From the IMG/VR virus record IMGVR_UViG_3300020580_000577, positions 1 through 22,659 of that record: DNA of 22,659 nt; one strand, written 5' to 3'. Position numbers and translations under genes: made by a program. Origin of the DNA: a virus. The notes under the pieces were generated by a model, which searched no databases, was not told the origin of the DNA, and saw only the letters and a program-made list of their open reading frames with translations. Within the stretch, counting starts at the first letter, position 1. Each line of letters opens with the position of its first letter. Below are positions 15,240-22,659 of the stretch, piece by piece.

Positions 15240-17726
15240 TTATGCCGCTTGCTGCGTTGGCATTCCGTTGGATTGAATGCCTGCCTCGCCCAAGAGTTGG
15301 GCAAGTTCGTTTGTCATTCCCGCCGCCATGAGGTCCTTTGCGGAGACGCTCTTGCTGACACCCTTCTCGGGTTGCTTCTTATTTGCAGCCGCAATCTTGT
15401 CGGCGTACTGCTGGTGAGTTAGATAGTGGAGGCGAATGTTCTCGTATGCTTCTTGCTCACCCACTTCGCCATCTTCCCCGGCTGTCGTTCCTGCCTTCAA
15501 TGCGCGGCCAGATGGGCCGCGTAGGAAAGCTAGGCACGTCAGAGCCTCGGTTTCGTGGTCGTCAACCTTCTCGTCCACCTCTACCGAGCTAATCTGTTGA
15601 GGAGTCTGTGCGAGCTGTTTCTTTAATACTTCGAGTTGCTGTGTCGCGATTGGTGCGAGGGTTGGATCCTGAGAACCAACTGCCTGCGTAGCTGCGGCGA
15701 TTTGCTTCTCTAATTCTGCATATGCGGGGTTTGGCAGCGGCCCACTCTTCTTCAATTCCTCAATCTCTCCGAGTTGCTTCTCGTAAGATTCCTGTTTAGG
15801 AATGTAAAGTTCAGTGAGGCCCGTGGCCTTCTTGAGAAATCCATAGTTGTTAGGGTGGTTGACGACTTCTAGGAGCGCGGGGTTAGCCTGCGACTCCAGC
15901 ATGAGTTCGCCGACCCGATTCTGAATTTCGGACCACGACTCGGGGAAGTTCTCATCCGTAGAAGGCTCGCAGTAATACTTGCCCTTGAGGTCTTGTAACT
16001 CCACCACGATTGGGTCCGCCCCATTCCTGGAGCCGGACGCATAAATATTCTCGTCGTGATTGATAGCCGTACACTGCACGGCGTTCAACATCACGTTGGC
16101 GATAGCTTCCTTGATGTAGCGCCAAGGAATACCAATGCGACCAAGCGCGGCGTCGCGCTGGAGCTTCAAGCCACCCATCGTTTCGCCGACTTGTCCTACG
16201 TCGTCGCCCGAGAGTGCGGGGAATACACCAGTGATAATCTGTGCGGTCTGGCCGCGACCAAAATCCTCAATGGCCTCTTCAAGACCAGTTGGATACTGAA
16301 CAGCCGTTTCCGCGTAGATGAAATCGCCAACAGGACGTGTGGGGTCAGCAACGAACGGGCGAATACCACCTGGAATGTTGGTCTGGTCCTTGATGTGCTC
16401 GACATCAAACATATCGTTGTCCATCCACTTCATGGGCACGCCGCGAACGAGGTAGTCATTGCGGAGTTCCAGATAAGTGTTGGCCTGCTTTTGGACAGGA
16501 ATATAAGAGGAACCTAGCGCGGGGCGGTGGATACCGTCGCCCGGTAGGGCGAAGCACAGAGTCCAGTGATCGTCCATAGATTCTTGCTTTGCTTCAATAA
16601 ATTCGTTGCCGCAGAAAGTGAAACGGAGACCGCGTCCTTCGGACATTTCTAATAGGTCGTTGCGTACCTGGTCGTCTTCAATTTCTAAGAGGGAGCAGTC
16701 GCGAAGCCATGCGTTTTGAATTGTTACGTCGTAGGCTTCCGAGTCGGAGGTAACAAAATTATCCTCAACACCGAGCTTGGTGTTTACGCGAGCAAGGCGA
16801 TCAACATCATCACCAGCGGGGCCGCCGCGTGACACCACAATCTTGTCGGCCTTCTTGGGATACATGCCTTTGGCGACAGGCAGATCACGTTCACAAGCCC
16901 AGATGAGCCAGCCCGCTTCGGACTGATTGTTTGCCTTAATGGGATATTTGACTTCCAACGCACCGTGGCAAGTGACAATGGTTTGACCGCGAGGCTCACC
17001 ACGACCGGAAGATTTCTTCGGCGGAGGTGCGTTACCAGCCTCACTTGCGGAGGCTTCCTCGGGATTCTCAGCCTCTTCCGGCTTACCGAAACCAAACCGC
17101 TGGCCGTCCTTGACGTAGCGTGTGTAGAAGGAGACCCGGCCATCGGTCCATAGGAACCGCGCCATATCGGACATGAGACTTAGGAAATTGTTGTTGCGAA
17201 TAATCACATCGCGGAGCTTGTTAGCGGCGCAGGCTGCGGTGATGTCTGCGTCATCCTTGGGACAGACGGGATTGAATAGAGTCTTGGGCACTTGGCGCGT
17301 GAGCGCGGAAACTACAGACAGCCCATAGGTCAAATAGAAGTTCGTCTCAAAATTGCTCTTGAATCCTTGCTCACCCGGCCCGTAACCGGAGCCTGGGCCA
17401 GCGAACTCCCAACCAAATCCCACACGGGACGGTAGGAGGTGCTGATAACCGCGCCAAAACAACTCAGCTTCCCAAACACGAAGAATTTCTTCGCGGCGGG
17501 CGGGCATATCACGCTGCATGAGCTTACGGAGAAGAGCGCGGACCGCGTTGACATGAGATTCGCGGAGTTCTAAGGTCGGGGACTTGCTCCAGTCAGTGCC
17601 TATGAGACTGCCAGCGGGGAGTGAAGCGACAAAATCGCTCTTCCCGTTTTTGTTGGCGGTAGTCTTATCACTGGCTGGATCGTTGGAGGCACCCGGCGTC
17701 AATTGGTCGTTATCTGTTTCTGGCAT
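15240..17726 (-). CDS. Portal protein
   Basis: This 828-residue protein lies between terminase and scaffold. It would form the dodecameric portal through which DNA is packaged and ejected. Features typical of large podovirus-type portals are the N-terminal helical segment (AVRALLRKLMQRDMPARREE, 61-80), GFKSNFETNFYLTYGLSVVSALTRQVP (121-147) and SLMSDMARFLWTDGRVSFYTRYVKDGQRFG (183-212). Residues about 215-247 form a low-complexity acidic/Pro insert. Mid-protein has ALGSSYIPVQKQANTYLELRND and a VGETMGGLKLQRDAALGRIG segment. A charged, Gln-rich helical region near 640-720 and a flexible tail ending MPTQQAA form the C-terminus. Its ATG at 17726 lies inside the preceding 57-codon gene (17-nt overlap), with only a weak GAGAG upstream, so translation is probably coupled. 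Confidence 0.88.
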   Translation of the reverse strand: MPETDNDQLTPGASNDPASDKTTANKNGKSDFVASLPAGSLIGTDWSKSPTLELRESHVNAVRALLRKLMQRDMPARREEILRVWEAELFWRGYQHLLPSRVGFGWEFAGPGSGYGPGEQGFKSNFETNFYLTYGLSVVSALTRQVPKTLFNPVCPKDDADITAACAANKLRDVIIRNNNFLSLMSDMARFLWTDGRVSFYTRYVKDGQRFGFGKPEEAENPEEASASEAGNAPPPKKSSGRGEPRGQTIVTCHGALEVKYPIKANNQSEAGWLIWACERDLPVAKGMYPKKADKIVVSRGGPAGDDVDRLARVNTKLGVEDNFVTSDSEAYDVTIQNAWLRDCSLLEIEDDQVRNDLLEMSEGRGLRFTFCGNEFIEAKQESMDDHWTLCFALPGDGIHRPALGSSYIPVQKQANTYLELRNDYLVRGVPMKWMDNDMFDVEHIKDQTNIPGGIRPFVADPTRPVGDFIYAETAVQYPTGLEEAIEDFGRGQTAQIITGVFPALSGDDVGQVGETMGGLKLQRDAALGRIGIPWRYIKEAIANVMLNAVQCTAINHDENIYASGSRNGADPIVVELQDLKGKYYCEPSTDENFPESWSEIQNRVGELMLESQANPALLEVVNHPNNYGFLKKATGLTELYIPKQESYEKQLGEIEELKKSGPLPNPAYAELEKQIAAATQAVGSQDPTLAPIATQQLEVLKKQLAQTPQQISSVEVDEKVDDHETEALTCLAFLRGPSGRALKAGTTAGEDGEVGEQEAYENIRLHYLTHQQYADKIAAANKKQPEKGVSKSVSAKDLMAAGMTNELAQLLGEAGIQSNGMPTQQAA

Positions 17727-17883
17727 CGGCTCTCTGCTCTGCTGCTTCGCGCCATTTCCCCTTCTTCTTAGGGAGGGAACTAAAATCCGTCGCGCTTTCC
17801 CATTCCTTCAACTTGGCGCGGCCACCGACCTTGTCGGGATGAGCCTCTAGGAAGCGTTGCTGTGCGACGGACTGGAAAGGCAT
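17710..17883 (-). CDS. Small basic phage protein (57 aa), short gene overlapping the portal start
   Basis: ATG at 17883 directly follows the TAG of the His-rich gene (TAGATG), with AGGA 4 nt upstream. The 57 codons run to TAA at 17710-17712, overlapping the portal ATG by 17 nt. The N-terminus MPFQSVAQQRFLEAHPDK and the later KLKEWESATDFSSLPKKKGKW resemble a widespread small phage protein pattern, 'FxSxAQxR(F/Y)....P......(W)...T....LP.K', of unknown function. The rest is basic and helical (REAAEQRADARNR). Good ribosome site, tight junctions at both ends and the recognisable pattern make it a real gene. It may couple portal translation or bind DNA or portal; neither is shown. Confidence 0.8.
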   Translation of the reverse strand: MPFQSVAQQRFLEAHPDKVGGRAKLKEWESATDFSSLPKKKGKWREAAEQRADARNR

Positions 17884-18270
17884 CTATTCCTCGTAGGGAG
17901 TGAGACCAAGGGCCTTGGCCTTTTCGCCGACGTGTCCGGCCTGTTCAAGATCATTGGCCGCTTCGTCTTCCAGACCTTCGTGCTCTGGTGAACCCGCCAT
18001 TTTCTTTGCGTGTTCTACGGCTTCATCCACGGAGCCGTGCTGCGACTTGTGTACGTGGCCGTCTTCATGAGTGGAGTGAACGTGATGAACACCACGAGCG
18101 TGGTCTAGCTTCATGTGAATGTCGTGAGCCTTGCCGTGCTCGGCTACAACATCCTCGTGCTCGCCCTCTTCATGCTCCATCTCGTCTTCCATCTTTGGAG
18201 ACTCCGCCTTCGGTGCCGACATGCGGTCGTGCAGCTTCTGTGTTTCTAGATTCTGAAATTGTCTGGACAT
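17884..18270 (-). CDS. His-rich acidic protein next to the portal gene (128 aa)
   Basis: The frame opens at 18282, but AGGAG (18275-18279) falls inside that extension and 4 nt before the ATG at 18270, so the likely start is MSRQFQNLETQKLHDRMS. Seventeen of 128 residues are His, concentrated in residues 30-75 (MEHEEGEHEDVVAEHGKAHD, then DHARGVHHVHSTHEDGHVHK), amid many Glu and Asp. SVDEAVEHAKKMAG forms a helix, and the C-terminus is LGLTPYEE. The 'HxVxSxHEDGxxHxxxHxSxDEAxxHA' pattern seems familiar from small phage proteins near portal genes. Metal binding is chemically plausible but not shown. It is coupled to the following 57-codon gene. Confidence 0.75.
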   Translation of the reverse strand: MSRQFQNLETQKLHDRMSAPKAESPKMEDEMEHEEGEHEDVVAEHGKAHDIHMKLDHARGVHHVHSTHEDGHVHKSQHGSVDEAVEHAKKMAGSPEHEGLEDEAANDLEQAGHVGEKAKALGLTPYEE

Positions 18271-18274
18271 GGTT

Positions 18275-18279
18275 CTCCT
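18275..18279 (-). promoter_or_regulatory. Shine-Dalgarno deciding the start at 18270
   Basis: Minus-strand AGGAG, 4 nt before ATG 18270. The alternative ATG at 18282 has only GGGTCC in front of it. Confidence 0.6.
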
Positions 18280-18319
18280 CATGGACCCGAGGGTCTCTTA
18301 TAAAGAACTTGGAATTTGG

Positions 18320-18640
18320 TTAAGCGGCTTGCTTCTGCTTTTCTTCAGCGGCGAGGCGGCGAACCTCAGCGATTTCCTGATACCGTTCGGCCTCAAGCTG
18401 CGCCCACCGCTTTGGTCCCGCTACGGCGGTCTGTTCTGGGCGCTTAGGTGGATTCTCACGGCGATGGAGGGCTTGTCCCGCTGGGTTCACGCTGTTGAGG
18501 CGCTCCTGCAAGAGATTTTTGTCAAGGCGGAGAGTAGCTATCTCGTTGCGGAGATAGAGAACCTCTTCCTCAAGGTGTTTTGTGTGCGTGGAGTAGAACA
18601 AATCGTTCCACCACGTCCGTAATGTAGTTGCCCAATTCAT
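18320..18640 (-). CDS. Small coiled-coil protein (106 aa)
   Basis: The frame opens at 18661 inside the terminase gene, but GAGGA (18648-18652) sits 7 nt before the ATG at 18640, which itself lies 2 nt past the terminase TAG, so the start is MNWATTLRTWWNDLFYSTH. An aromatic N-terminus (possible amphipathic segment) is followed by a clear leucine heptad helix, LEEEVLYLRNEIATLRLDKN then LLQERLNSV (residues about 24-51). A Pro-rich linker and a second charged helix, LEAERYQEIAEVRRLAAEEKQKQAA, complete it. Probably an oligomeric helper protein. Position between terminase and portal suggests packaging or head assembly, without direct evidence. Confidence 0.72.
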   Translation of the reverse strand: MNWATTLRTWWNDLFYSTHTKHLEEEVLYLRNEIATLRLDKNLLQERLNSVNPAGQALHRRENPPKRPEQTAVAGPKRWAQLEAERYQEIAEVRRLAAEEKQKQAA

Positions 18641-18642
18641 TT

Positions 18643-20208
18643 CTATTTCCTCACCATCCACGGGAGTGCCCGGCTGTCCTGATATGTCTTAGGCCCCTGA
18701 TTCCTCTTGACCCACTGTTCGTAGGCCCGAATTTTCTGTGCTACGGGGTCCAGGATCCTGTCTAGAGCCTCAGCATCGGCCAGCGCCTGTGGTTTCTTGC
18801 CACCCGGCAGATACGACTTCACTGCGTACCTAAAGGAGTCCGCTAGGTCGTCTTCAACGGAGGCAATCTTCTTTACATCCTCAGGATCGTTGGGCGTATC
18901 ACGAATCAATGTGGGGAGAGCGGCGATAAGTTGCGGACAATCCGTGGTGACGACGAGTTCGTCCAGGTCGAACATCTGACCGATGAGTGACCACCCGTCC
19001 ACTCGGCTCTTGTCAGCGGCTTGAGGCCGGGGGAGGCCGTACTTTGCCAAGCGGTCGCCGAGAGATTGCGCGACGGTGTGGTTGTTCTCATGACGAATGA
19101 AGCGATCCCAAGAAAAGAAGAATCTCTTGAGCGGTTCCGTTACGCGCTTGATGGCGTGCGCCGGATTTTCGCAAACATCGCCGCAATCATTGTGCGTGCA
19201 CTGGTGACGGCAGGCGCGGGCAATGGCATCGGCGGCCTGAACGGGGTTCATGTTCTCAAGAACGAGTTCGCGGAAGGCGACGGTCACTTGACGCAACCCG
19301 CCGTGTATCTTGTCCGGAATCCAACCCTTGGTGAGCCACAGCACAGGCCAGTTTTTGGAGTCCCAGTCACTACCACACCAGATAGGTTCGTAAGAACGGA
19401 ACCGAATCTGGTTAGGTTCCATGACGTGAACGCCTTCATGCTGCCCGGTATTGAACTGCGGATACATCTGACCGCCGACAACGTCCTCGTTGCCGTAGAG
19501 GGCCTGCTCGCGGAGCGTGCCCGTCATGGATTCAAGTTTCTTCACGTACTCTGGCGTGTAGATGTAGGGGTTGTCTTTGACCGTGGAGTGAACACGGAAG
19601 TAATCACTGGGGTCGTAGCGTCCCATTCCCTTGACAGGGCCTTTGGGTTTCTTTGCGGTCCCAAAGAGTGTTGAAATCCAACCCCAGCCGTTACCGAACG
19701 GGTTTGTGGTCAGGCCGATGCTGGTCTTAACAGCATTGCCATACAAATCCTTGACCTCTGTAGACAAGCGGGCGCGGCCCACGAGCACTTCAAAGATGCG
19801 ATAAGAAAATTCGCCAGCTTCCTCAAGATGGATGTAGGCATATTCCGTTGAGAGATACTGCATGACGTCTTCGTCGCGCTGACAGTAGCCGAAGCGAAGC
19901 TGCGAGCCGTTTTCGAAGTAAGCAATCTTTTCGTTTTTGTTGTAGCTCTTGTAGACCCAGCGGGGGACGAACTTCTCATCCAAGAATTTGCGGATCACGG
20001 TGTTCTGGATGTCGGGCGAAGTGGTACGAAGGATGAGACAGCTACAGCCAGGTACGAGCAGACACGTGATGATCGCTTCCATCAACCCGTTCAGTGTCTT
20101 ACCGGAACCGAAACCCCCGACGTGCAGCCGATACGGGGCCGTGGACTGGTGGTATTCATCCTGCTTGGCGAGCGGGATATAAAAATCTGTGATTTGGTGT
20201 TGAGGCAT
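18643..20208 (-). CDS. terL: Terminase large subunit (packaging ATPase/nuclease)
   Basis: This 521-residue packaging motor uses ATP to pump DNA through the portal and cuts the concatemer. The ATPase domain shows Walker A GGFGSGKT (31-38), an arginine/Q-rich segment FGYCQRDEDV (106-115), Walker B with catalytic Glu in AYIHLEEAGE (124-133) and the coupling motif GLTTNP (165-170). The RNase H-like nuclease domain shows CGSDWDSKNW (278-287; likely Asp281 or Asp283) and the last acidic cluster VEDDLADSFRYAV (451-463). Unusually, CRHQC..C..C (Cys333, 337, 342, 346) with nearby His sits within the nuclease domain. The ATG shares a base with the small-subunit stop (TAATG), with GAGGT 7 nt upstream. 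The C-terminus ends LPWMVRK and encodes the ribosome site of the next gene. Confidence 0.95.
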   Translation of the reverse strand: MPQHQITDFYIPLAKQDEYHQSTAPYRLHVGGFGSGKTLNGLMEAIITCLLVPGCSCLILRTTSPDIQNTVIRKFLDEKFVPRWVYKSYNKNEKIAYFENGSQLRFGYCQRDEDVMQYLSTEYAYIHLEEAGEFSYRIFEVLVGRARLSTEVKDLYGNAVKTSIGLTTNPFGNGWGWISTLFGTAKKPKGPVKGMGRYDPSDYFRVHSTVKDNPYIYTPEYVKKLESMTGTLREQALYGNEDVVGGQMYPQFNTGQHEGVHVMEPNQIRFRSYEPIWCGSDWDSKNWPVLWLTKGWIPDKIHGGLRQVTVAFRELVLENMNPVQAADAIARACRHQCTHNDCGDVCENPAHAIKRVTEPLKRFFFSWDRFIRHENNHTVAQSLGDRLAKYGLPRPQAADKSRVDGWSLIGQMFDLDELVVTTDCPQLIAALPTLIRDTPNDPEDVKKIASVEDDLADSFRYAVKSYLPGGKKPQALADAEALDRILDPVAQKIRAYEQWVKRNQGPKTYQDSRALPWMVRK

Positions 20209-20885
20209 TACAGCACCTCAACGTCAATTGCGTTTGGGTCATCAATCTTGTTGGGAACCTGAGCGGGCGCGAACCGCGAGCCGATGTTGATGACGAGAGA
20301 ATTGCCGGCATTCCCACCGCCTTCGGCGGATTCCACCGTGGGCTTGCCATCCAAGCGGTTTCCGATTAGTTCGTACGCTTTGAGGAGCAATTCCAGCGAG
20401 CACGACGGGTCCATCGCGAGGTGATAAATTCTCTCGGACAGTGCATCTAGGCGGGACTTGTCTCCGTTGGGCGTAGCGCGTGCTCTGACGAGCGCCCTTT
20501 CCAAAGCCTCCCGCACTTCCATCTTTGGGCGTCCGTTGGGATTACCAGAAACACCGGGCTTGAACCGAGTTAACTCATCACCGCGCACTGGGACGGCCTT
20601 CTCATGGAGAGCCTTCTCAGTCGCGGCGGCTTGTGCCGCCTGTTTCTTCTCAAGACGCTTCTGCTCCCGCGCCTTCTGCTCAATCTCTTTCCTCTTTATG
20701 CGGGCGACATTCTCTGGCGAGAGAATTGCGTCATTGCGGGGTCTACCACCGACGTTCTTTGGTGGGGTAACGGGATTAGAGGGTTGTGTAGAGGAAGGAT
20801 TTTGTTTTTCTGATGGGACTACGGACTGGGAGGGTTTTGGAGCAGCCTCCGGCATAGCAGGCAAATTGTCTGCATCTTCAAGCAT
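20208..20885 (-). CDS. terS: Probable terminase small subunit (DUF5681-like)
   Basis: This 225-residue protein precedes and overlaps terL by one base, the standard position of the DNA-recognition subunit. Residues 1-50 are Pro/Ser-rich and flexible, ending NVGGRPRN. Residues 57-97 are a charged helix, a likely coiled coil (KRKEIEQKAREQKRLEKKQA). Residues 107-121 read RFKPGVSGNPNGRPK, the hallmark of the DUF5681 family, found in phage terminase-like loci. Helices follow (REALERALVRARA; LDALSERIYHLAMD; LELLLKAYELIGNRLDGKP). The C-terminus is acidic (DDPNAIDVEVL), possibly the large-subunit contact. ATG at 20885 has ACAGGAT 4-5 nt upstream. The second GRP repeat (GGRPRN) may be a decayed copy of the DUF5681 motif. 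Function assigned from context plus motif. Confidence 0.78.
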   Translation of the reverse strand: MLEDADNLPAMPEAAPKPSQSVVPSEKQNPSSTQPSNPVTPPKNVGGRPRNDAILSPENVARIKRKEIEQKAREQKRLEKKQAAQAAATEKALHEKAVPVRGDELTRFKPGVSGNPNGRPKMEVREALERALVRARATPNGDKSRLDALSERIYHLAMDPSCSLELLLKAYELIGNRLDGKPTVESAEGGGNAGNSLVINIGSRFAPAQVPNKIDDPNAIDVEVL

Positions 20886-20890
20886 GCTTA

Positions 20891-20908
20891 TCCTGTTGGT
20901 CCTGTGTT
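20891..20908 (-). repeat. Paired ACACAGGA/ACAGGAT leader motif
   Basis: Minus-strand AACACAGGA (20900-20908) then AACAGGA (20891-20897) lie in the 34-nt gap before terS, in reversed order relative to the pairs before the genes at 10931 and 11964. Confidence 0.5.
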
Positions 20909-20919
20909 AAGAGGGCCTG

Positions 20920-22659
20920 CTAGTGAATAAACTTGGAGCGAGACCCGAAATTGAACTTGAGATCGAAGCCCGAACCTCCGCCTTTGGGGGGCGGCGGTGC
21001 AACGTAGGTGAACAAGCCGGACACAGGGCCACTCGTGCTCGTGTCTGGATTTGTGACAGTGATGGTTGCCGCCCCTACCGCGTTGGCAGGGGTCACACAG
21101 GTTAATTGCGTGCTAGAGACAAACACCACACTTGTAGCCGGGGTGCTGTCGAATAGGACAGTGGGTGTTGCCACAAATCCTGTTCCTGCCAAGTTTGTGA
21201 TGATCGTGCCGCCAGTTGAATATCCCGTGTCGGGAGTACAGGAGGTAACTGTGGGGGGCGGAGGAGCGCCAGGACCAAAGGCTAGGTAGAAAACCTTGTT
21301 GGCTTGAACGTCTGCAACGGACATCTTAGTTGTAAATCCATCGGAGTCTAGCGACTCCAGCGCCATGACACCCTGAACTGTTGGGTTGGTCGATGCGGTG
21401 GCAGCGGCGAGATTCAAGTACACGCTGTCAAAATATTCTCCGCCAGCGACGACAGAGGGGTTCACATTGTCCTTGCTCACCACAGCAGCCACGTTTTGTG
21501 ACGCGGCACCTGTGGTGCAGCCGATTGCCATGGGACCCGTTGGCTGAAGTGGTGCGGGGACCGCAAACGAGCCTGTCAATGAGGACGCGGCGGCATGAGC
21601 CATCGTGTTCGTGCCATTGAACTGAACCGGGGAGGAGCCAGCGGCCATCACAGAGAGACCCGCTATCGCGAAAGCGGCGGCTGAGGTCCAAGAGTGCGTA
21701 ACGCTAGATGCTCCTGTCGTGGAGTGCCCGCTCGCCCCACAAAAAGTCCCGGCATTATTGTCGCCATCAAATGCGGTGCCAGAATTTGTTGAGAAATCTC
21801 CGCTGGTGAGGGAAGTTGCGCCTCCATTTATGACGCTCAGGGTCAGGTCGTTTGCGTTAGAGGAAATCGTGAGCGTGGCGGTTCCCGCTGCCGACGTGTT
21901 TGTCTGATAAGAACCTGACCGCACGGGAGTTGTCTGGTTGACGCCGGAGAAGGATACGACGTTGGCATAAATTTCGTTGACCTGGGCATTGCCCGTGACG
22001 ACGAGGGCATTTGAACCAGTCGGAGGGTTCGCCAAATAGAACAGCTGACAGAACGCATTGTTGGAGGAATTATCCGCCGCCGTACCGCAAGACGTCATGG
22101 CCTGACCACCGTAAGTGACAGACGTGATCGCTCCGCCCGCCGTGTTGTCGAAGGCGACGGCGGCGAACGCGGTGAGATTGGGAGTGGACTCGGGCTGACA
22201 GCTAGAGAGAAATAGAACAGCACCCGGTACGAATCCCAACCCGGTTTGAGAGAAATTAGAAGTGTTCGTCTGAGTTACAAAATTCCCGACGAAAGCATCT
22301 GTGATGTTGATAGCCGCATAGCAAAGAGTTATGTCGCTGCTAGCAGCGGCCTGCGGCGTGACGGTGAATCCGCCGGATTGTAGGCTGGCAATCTTTCCAT
22401 AATTGGTCAGGAGGTTTGTAGCAGAGGTGTCTGCGTTCGACGAGACAGCATAGAACTGACCGTGTTGGTTGTAGTAACTCGTGCGGACGTTTGAGCCTTC
22501 AAAAGTCGCCCAGTTGGCGACCACGCCTTGATTCAGGCTGGCGTCACAAACTCCGACGCTAAGTGCCCAATCAGCACTGAGGAAGCTAGGGTTGCCAGCA
22601 TTGCCCGTAGAGCGACCAACGCTCGCGCCGATGAGGCAGTTTGGGGTGAAGCACAGTCC
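20920..22659 (-). CDS. Fibre/adhesin-like protein with IPT/TIG domain, 5' end outside the window
   Basis: The frame is open from the right edge to the TAG at 20920-20922. A GTG at 22524 is merely internal, since 45 further codons without a stop run to 22659 (reading SADWALSVGVCDASLNQGVV before it). Visible length is 579 residues. Two beta-rich modules are apparent. The first contains LGFVPGAVLFLSSC, then VTYGGQAMTSCG, FYLANPPTGSNALVVTG and VVSFSGVNQTTPV, like adhesin-type modules in the nozzle-like protein. A second spans roughly 345-460. An IPT/TIG Ig-like domain near 466-555 follows (TSCTPDTGYSTGGTIITNLA, TGFVATPTVLFD, ATITVTNPD). A Pro/Gly linker and FDLKFNFGSRSKFIH end the protein. Probably a virion surface or host-binding protein. 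Its position upstream of the terminase genes rather than with the tail genes is notable. Confidence 0.78.
   Translation of the reverse strand, partial: GLCFTPNCLIGASVGRSTGNAGNPSFLSADWALSVGVCDASLNQGVVANWATFEGSNVRTSYYNQHGQFYAVSSNADTSATNLLTNYGKIASLQSGGFTVTPQAAASSDITLCYAAINITDAFVGNFVTQTNTSNFSQTGLGFVPGAVLFLSSCQPESTPNLTAFAAVAFDNTAGGAITSVTYGGQAMTSCGTAADNSSNNAFCQLFYLANPPTGSNALVVTGNAQVNEIYANVVSFSGVNQTTPVRSGSYQTNTSAAGTATLTISSNANDLTLSVINGGATSLTSGDFSTNSGTAFDGDNNAGTFCGASGHSTTGASSVTHSWTSAAAFAIAGLSVMAAGSSPVQFNGTNTMAHAAASSLTGSFAVPAPLQPTGPMAIGCTTGAASQNVAAVVSKDNVNPSVVAGGEYFDSVYLNLAAATASTNPTVQGVMALESLDSDGFTTKMSVADVQANKVFYLAFGPGAPPPPTVTSCTPDTGYSTGGTIITNLAGTGFVATPTVLFDSTPATSVVFVSSTQLTCVTPANAVGAATITVTNPDTSTSGPVSGLFTYVAPPPPKGGGSGFDLKFNFGSRSKFIH

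Noticed and set aside
18283-18300. Third promoter-like TTTATAAG upstream of the His-rich gene
   Set aside because: It lacks the CCTCCA part and the AACT element and has no following leader hairpin of note; the genes there are tightly coupled.
19021-19674. 217-codon plus-strand ORF opposite the terminase large subunit
   Set aside because: It is antisense to a confidently identified gene, has no plausible family features, and no other plus-strand gene is supported in the window.
1-22659. CRISPR array, insertion sequence, integrase or att site
   Set aside because: No direct repeat-spacer pattern, transposase or recombinase motif, or terminal duplication was seen on either strand.

Overview
The window is a virion-morphogenesis block of a tailed dsDNA phage (Caudoviricetes), most likely with a short, podovirus-type tail. 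Every supported gene lies on the minus strand, so transcription runs from position 22659 down to 1. Base composition is moderately GC-rich by eye and nothing identifies the host. Short-tail morphology is inferred: an 828-residue portal, a scaffold, a capsid protein, a connector-like protein and a giant nozzle-like protein follow each other in T7/P22-like order, and no tape measure, tail tube or sheath gene is seen. A prophage is not excluded, but no integrase, att site or host gene is visible.

In transcription order: a fibre/adhesin-like IPT/TIG protein that runs off the right edge; terminase small and large subunits; a coiled-coil protein; a His-rich acidic protein; a 57-residue basic protein; portal; scaffold; a 378-nt leader; major capsid protein; a strong intrinsic terminator; a GroES-like protein; two unrecognised proteins of 219 and 260 residues; a 332-nt structured non-coding region; a small beta-rich virion protein; a second terminator; the head-tail connector; a possible 29-residue ORF; a 2176-residue nozzle-like tail protein carrying several inserted beta-sandwich modules; a 197-residue tail-associated protein; a degenerate GNAT-like protein; and an Ala/Gly-rich putative internal virion protein whose stop codon is the first codon of the window.

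The regulatory layout resembles T7. Two near-identical boxes (minus strand CCTCCATTTATAG, preceded by AACT) sit in the two longest intergenic gaps, upstream of the capsid gene and of the small virion protein gene. They end in TATAG, as single-subunit phage RNA polymerase promoters do, and hairpins follow just downstream. Intrinsic terminators follow both of those genes. Many other genes are tightly coupled (TAATG, TAGTG or TAGATG junctions). Several leaders carry repeated ACAGGAT/ACACAGGA motifs.

The most unusual items are a 77-nt predicted branched RNA with a cUUCGg tetraloop hairpin (10056-10132), the GroES-like gene next to the capsid gene, a four-cysteine cluster inside the terminase nuclease domain, and beta-sandwich modules that recur within and between the connector, nozzle and fibre proteins. 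Several apparent long-ORF starts were corrected using Shine-Dalgarno positions.
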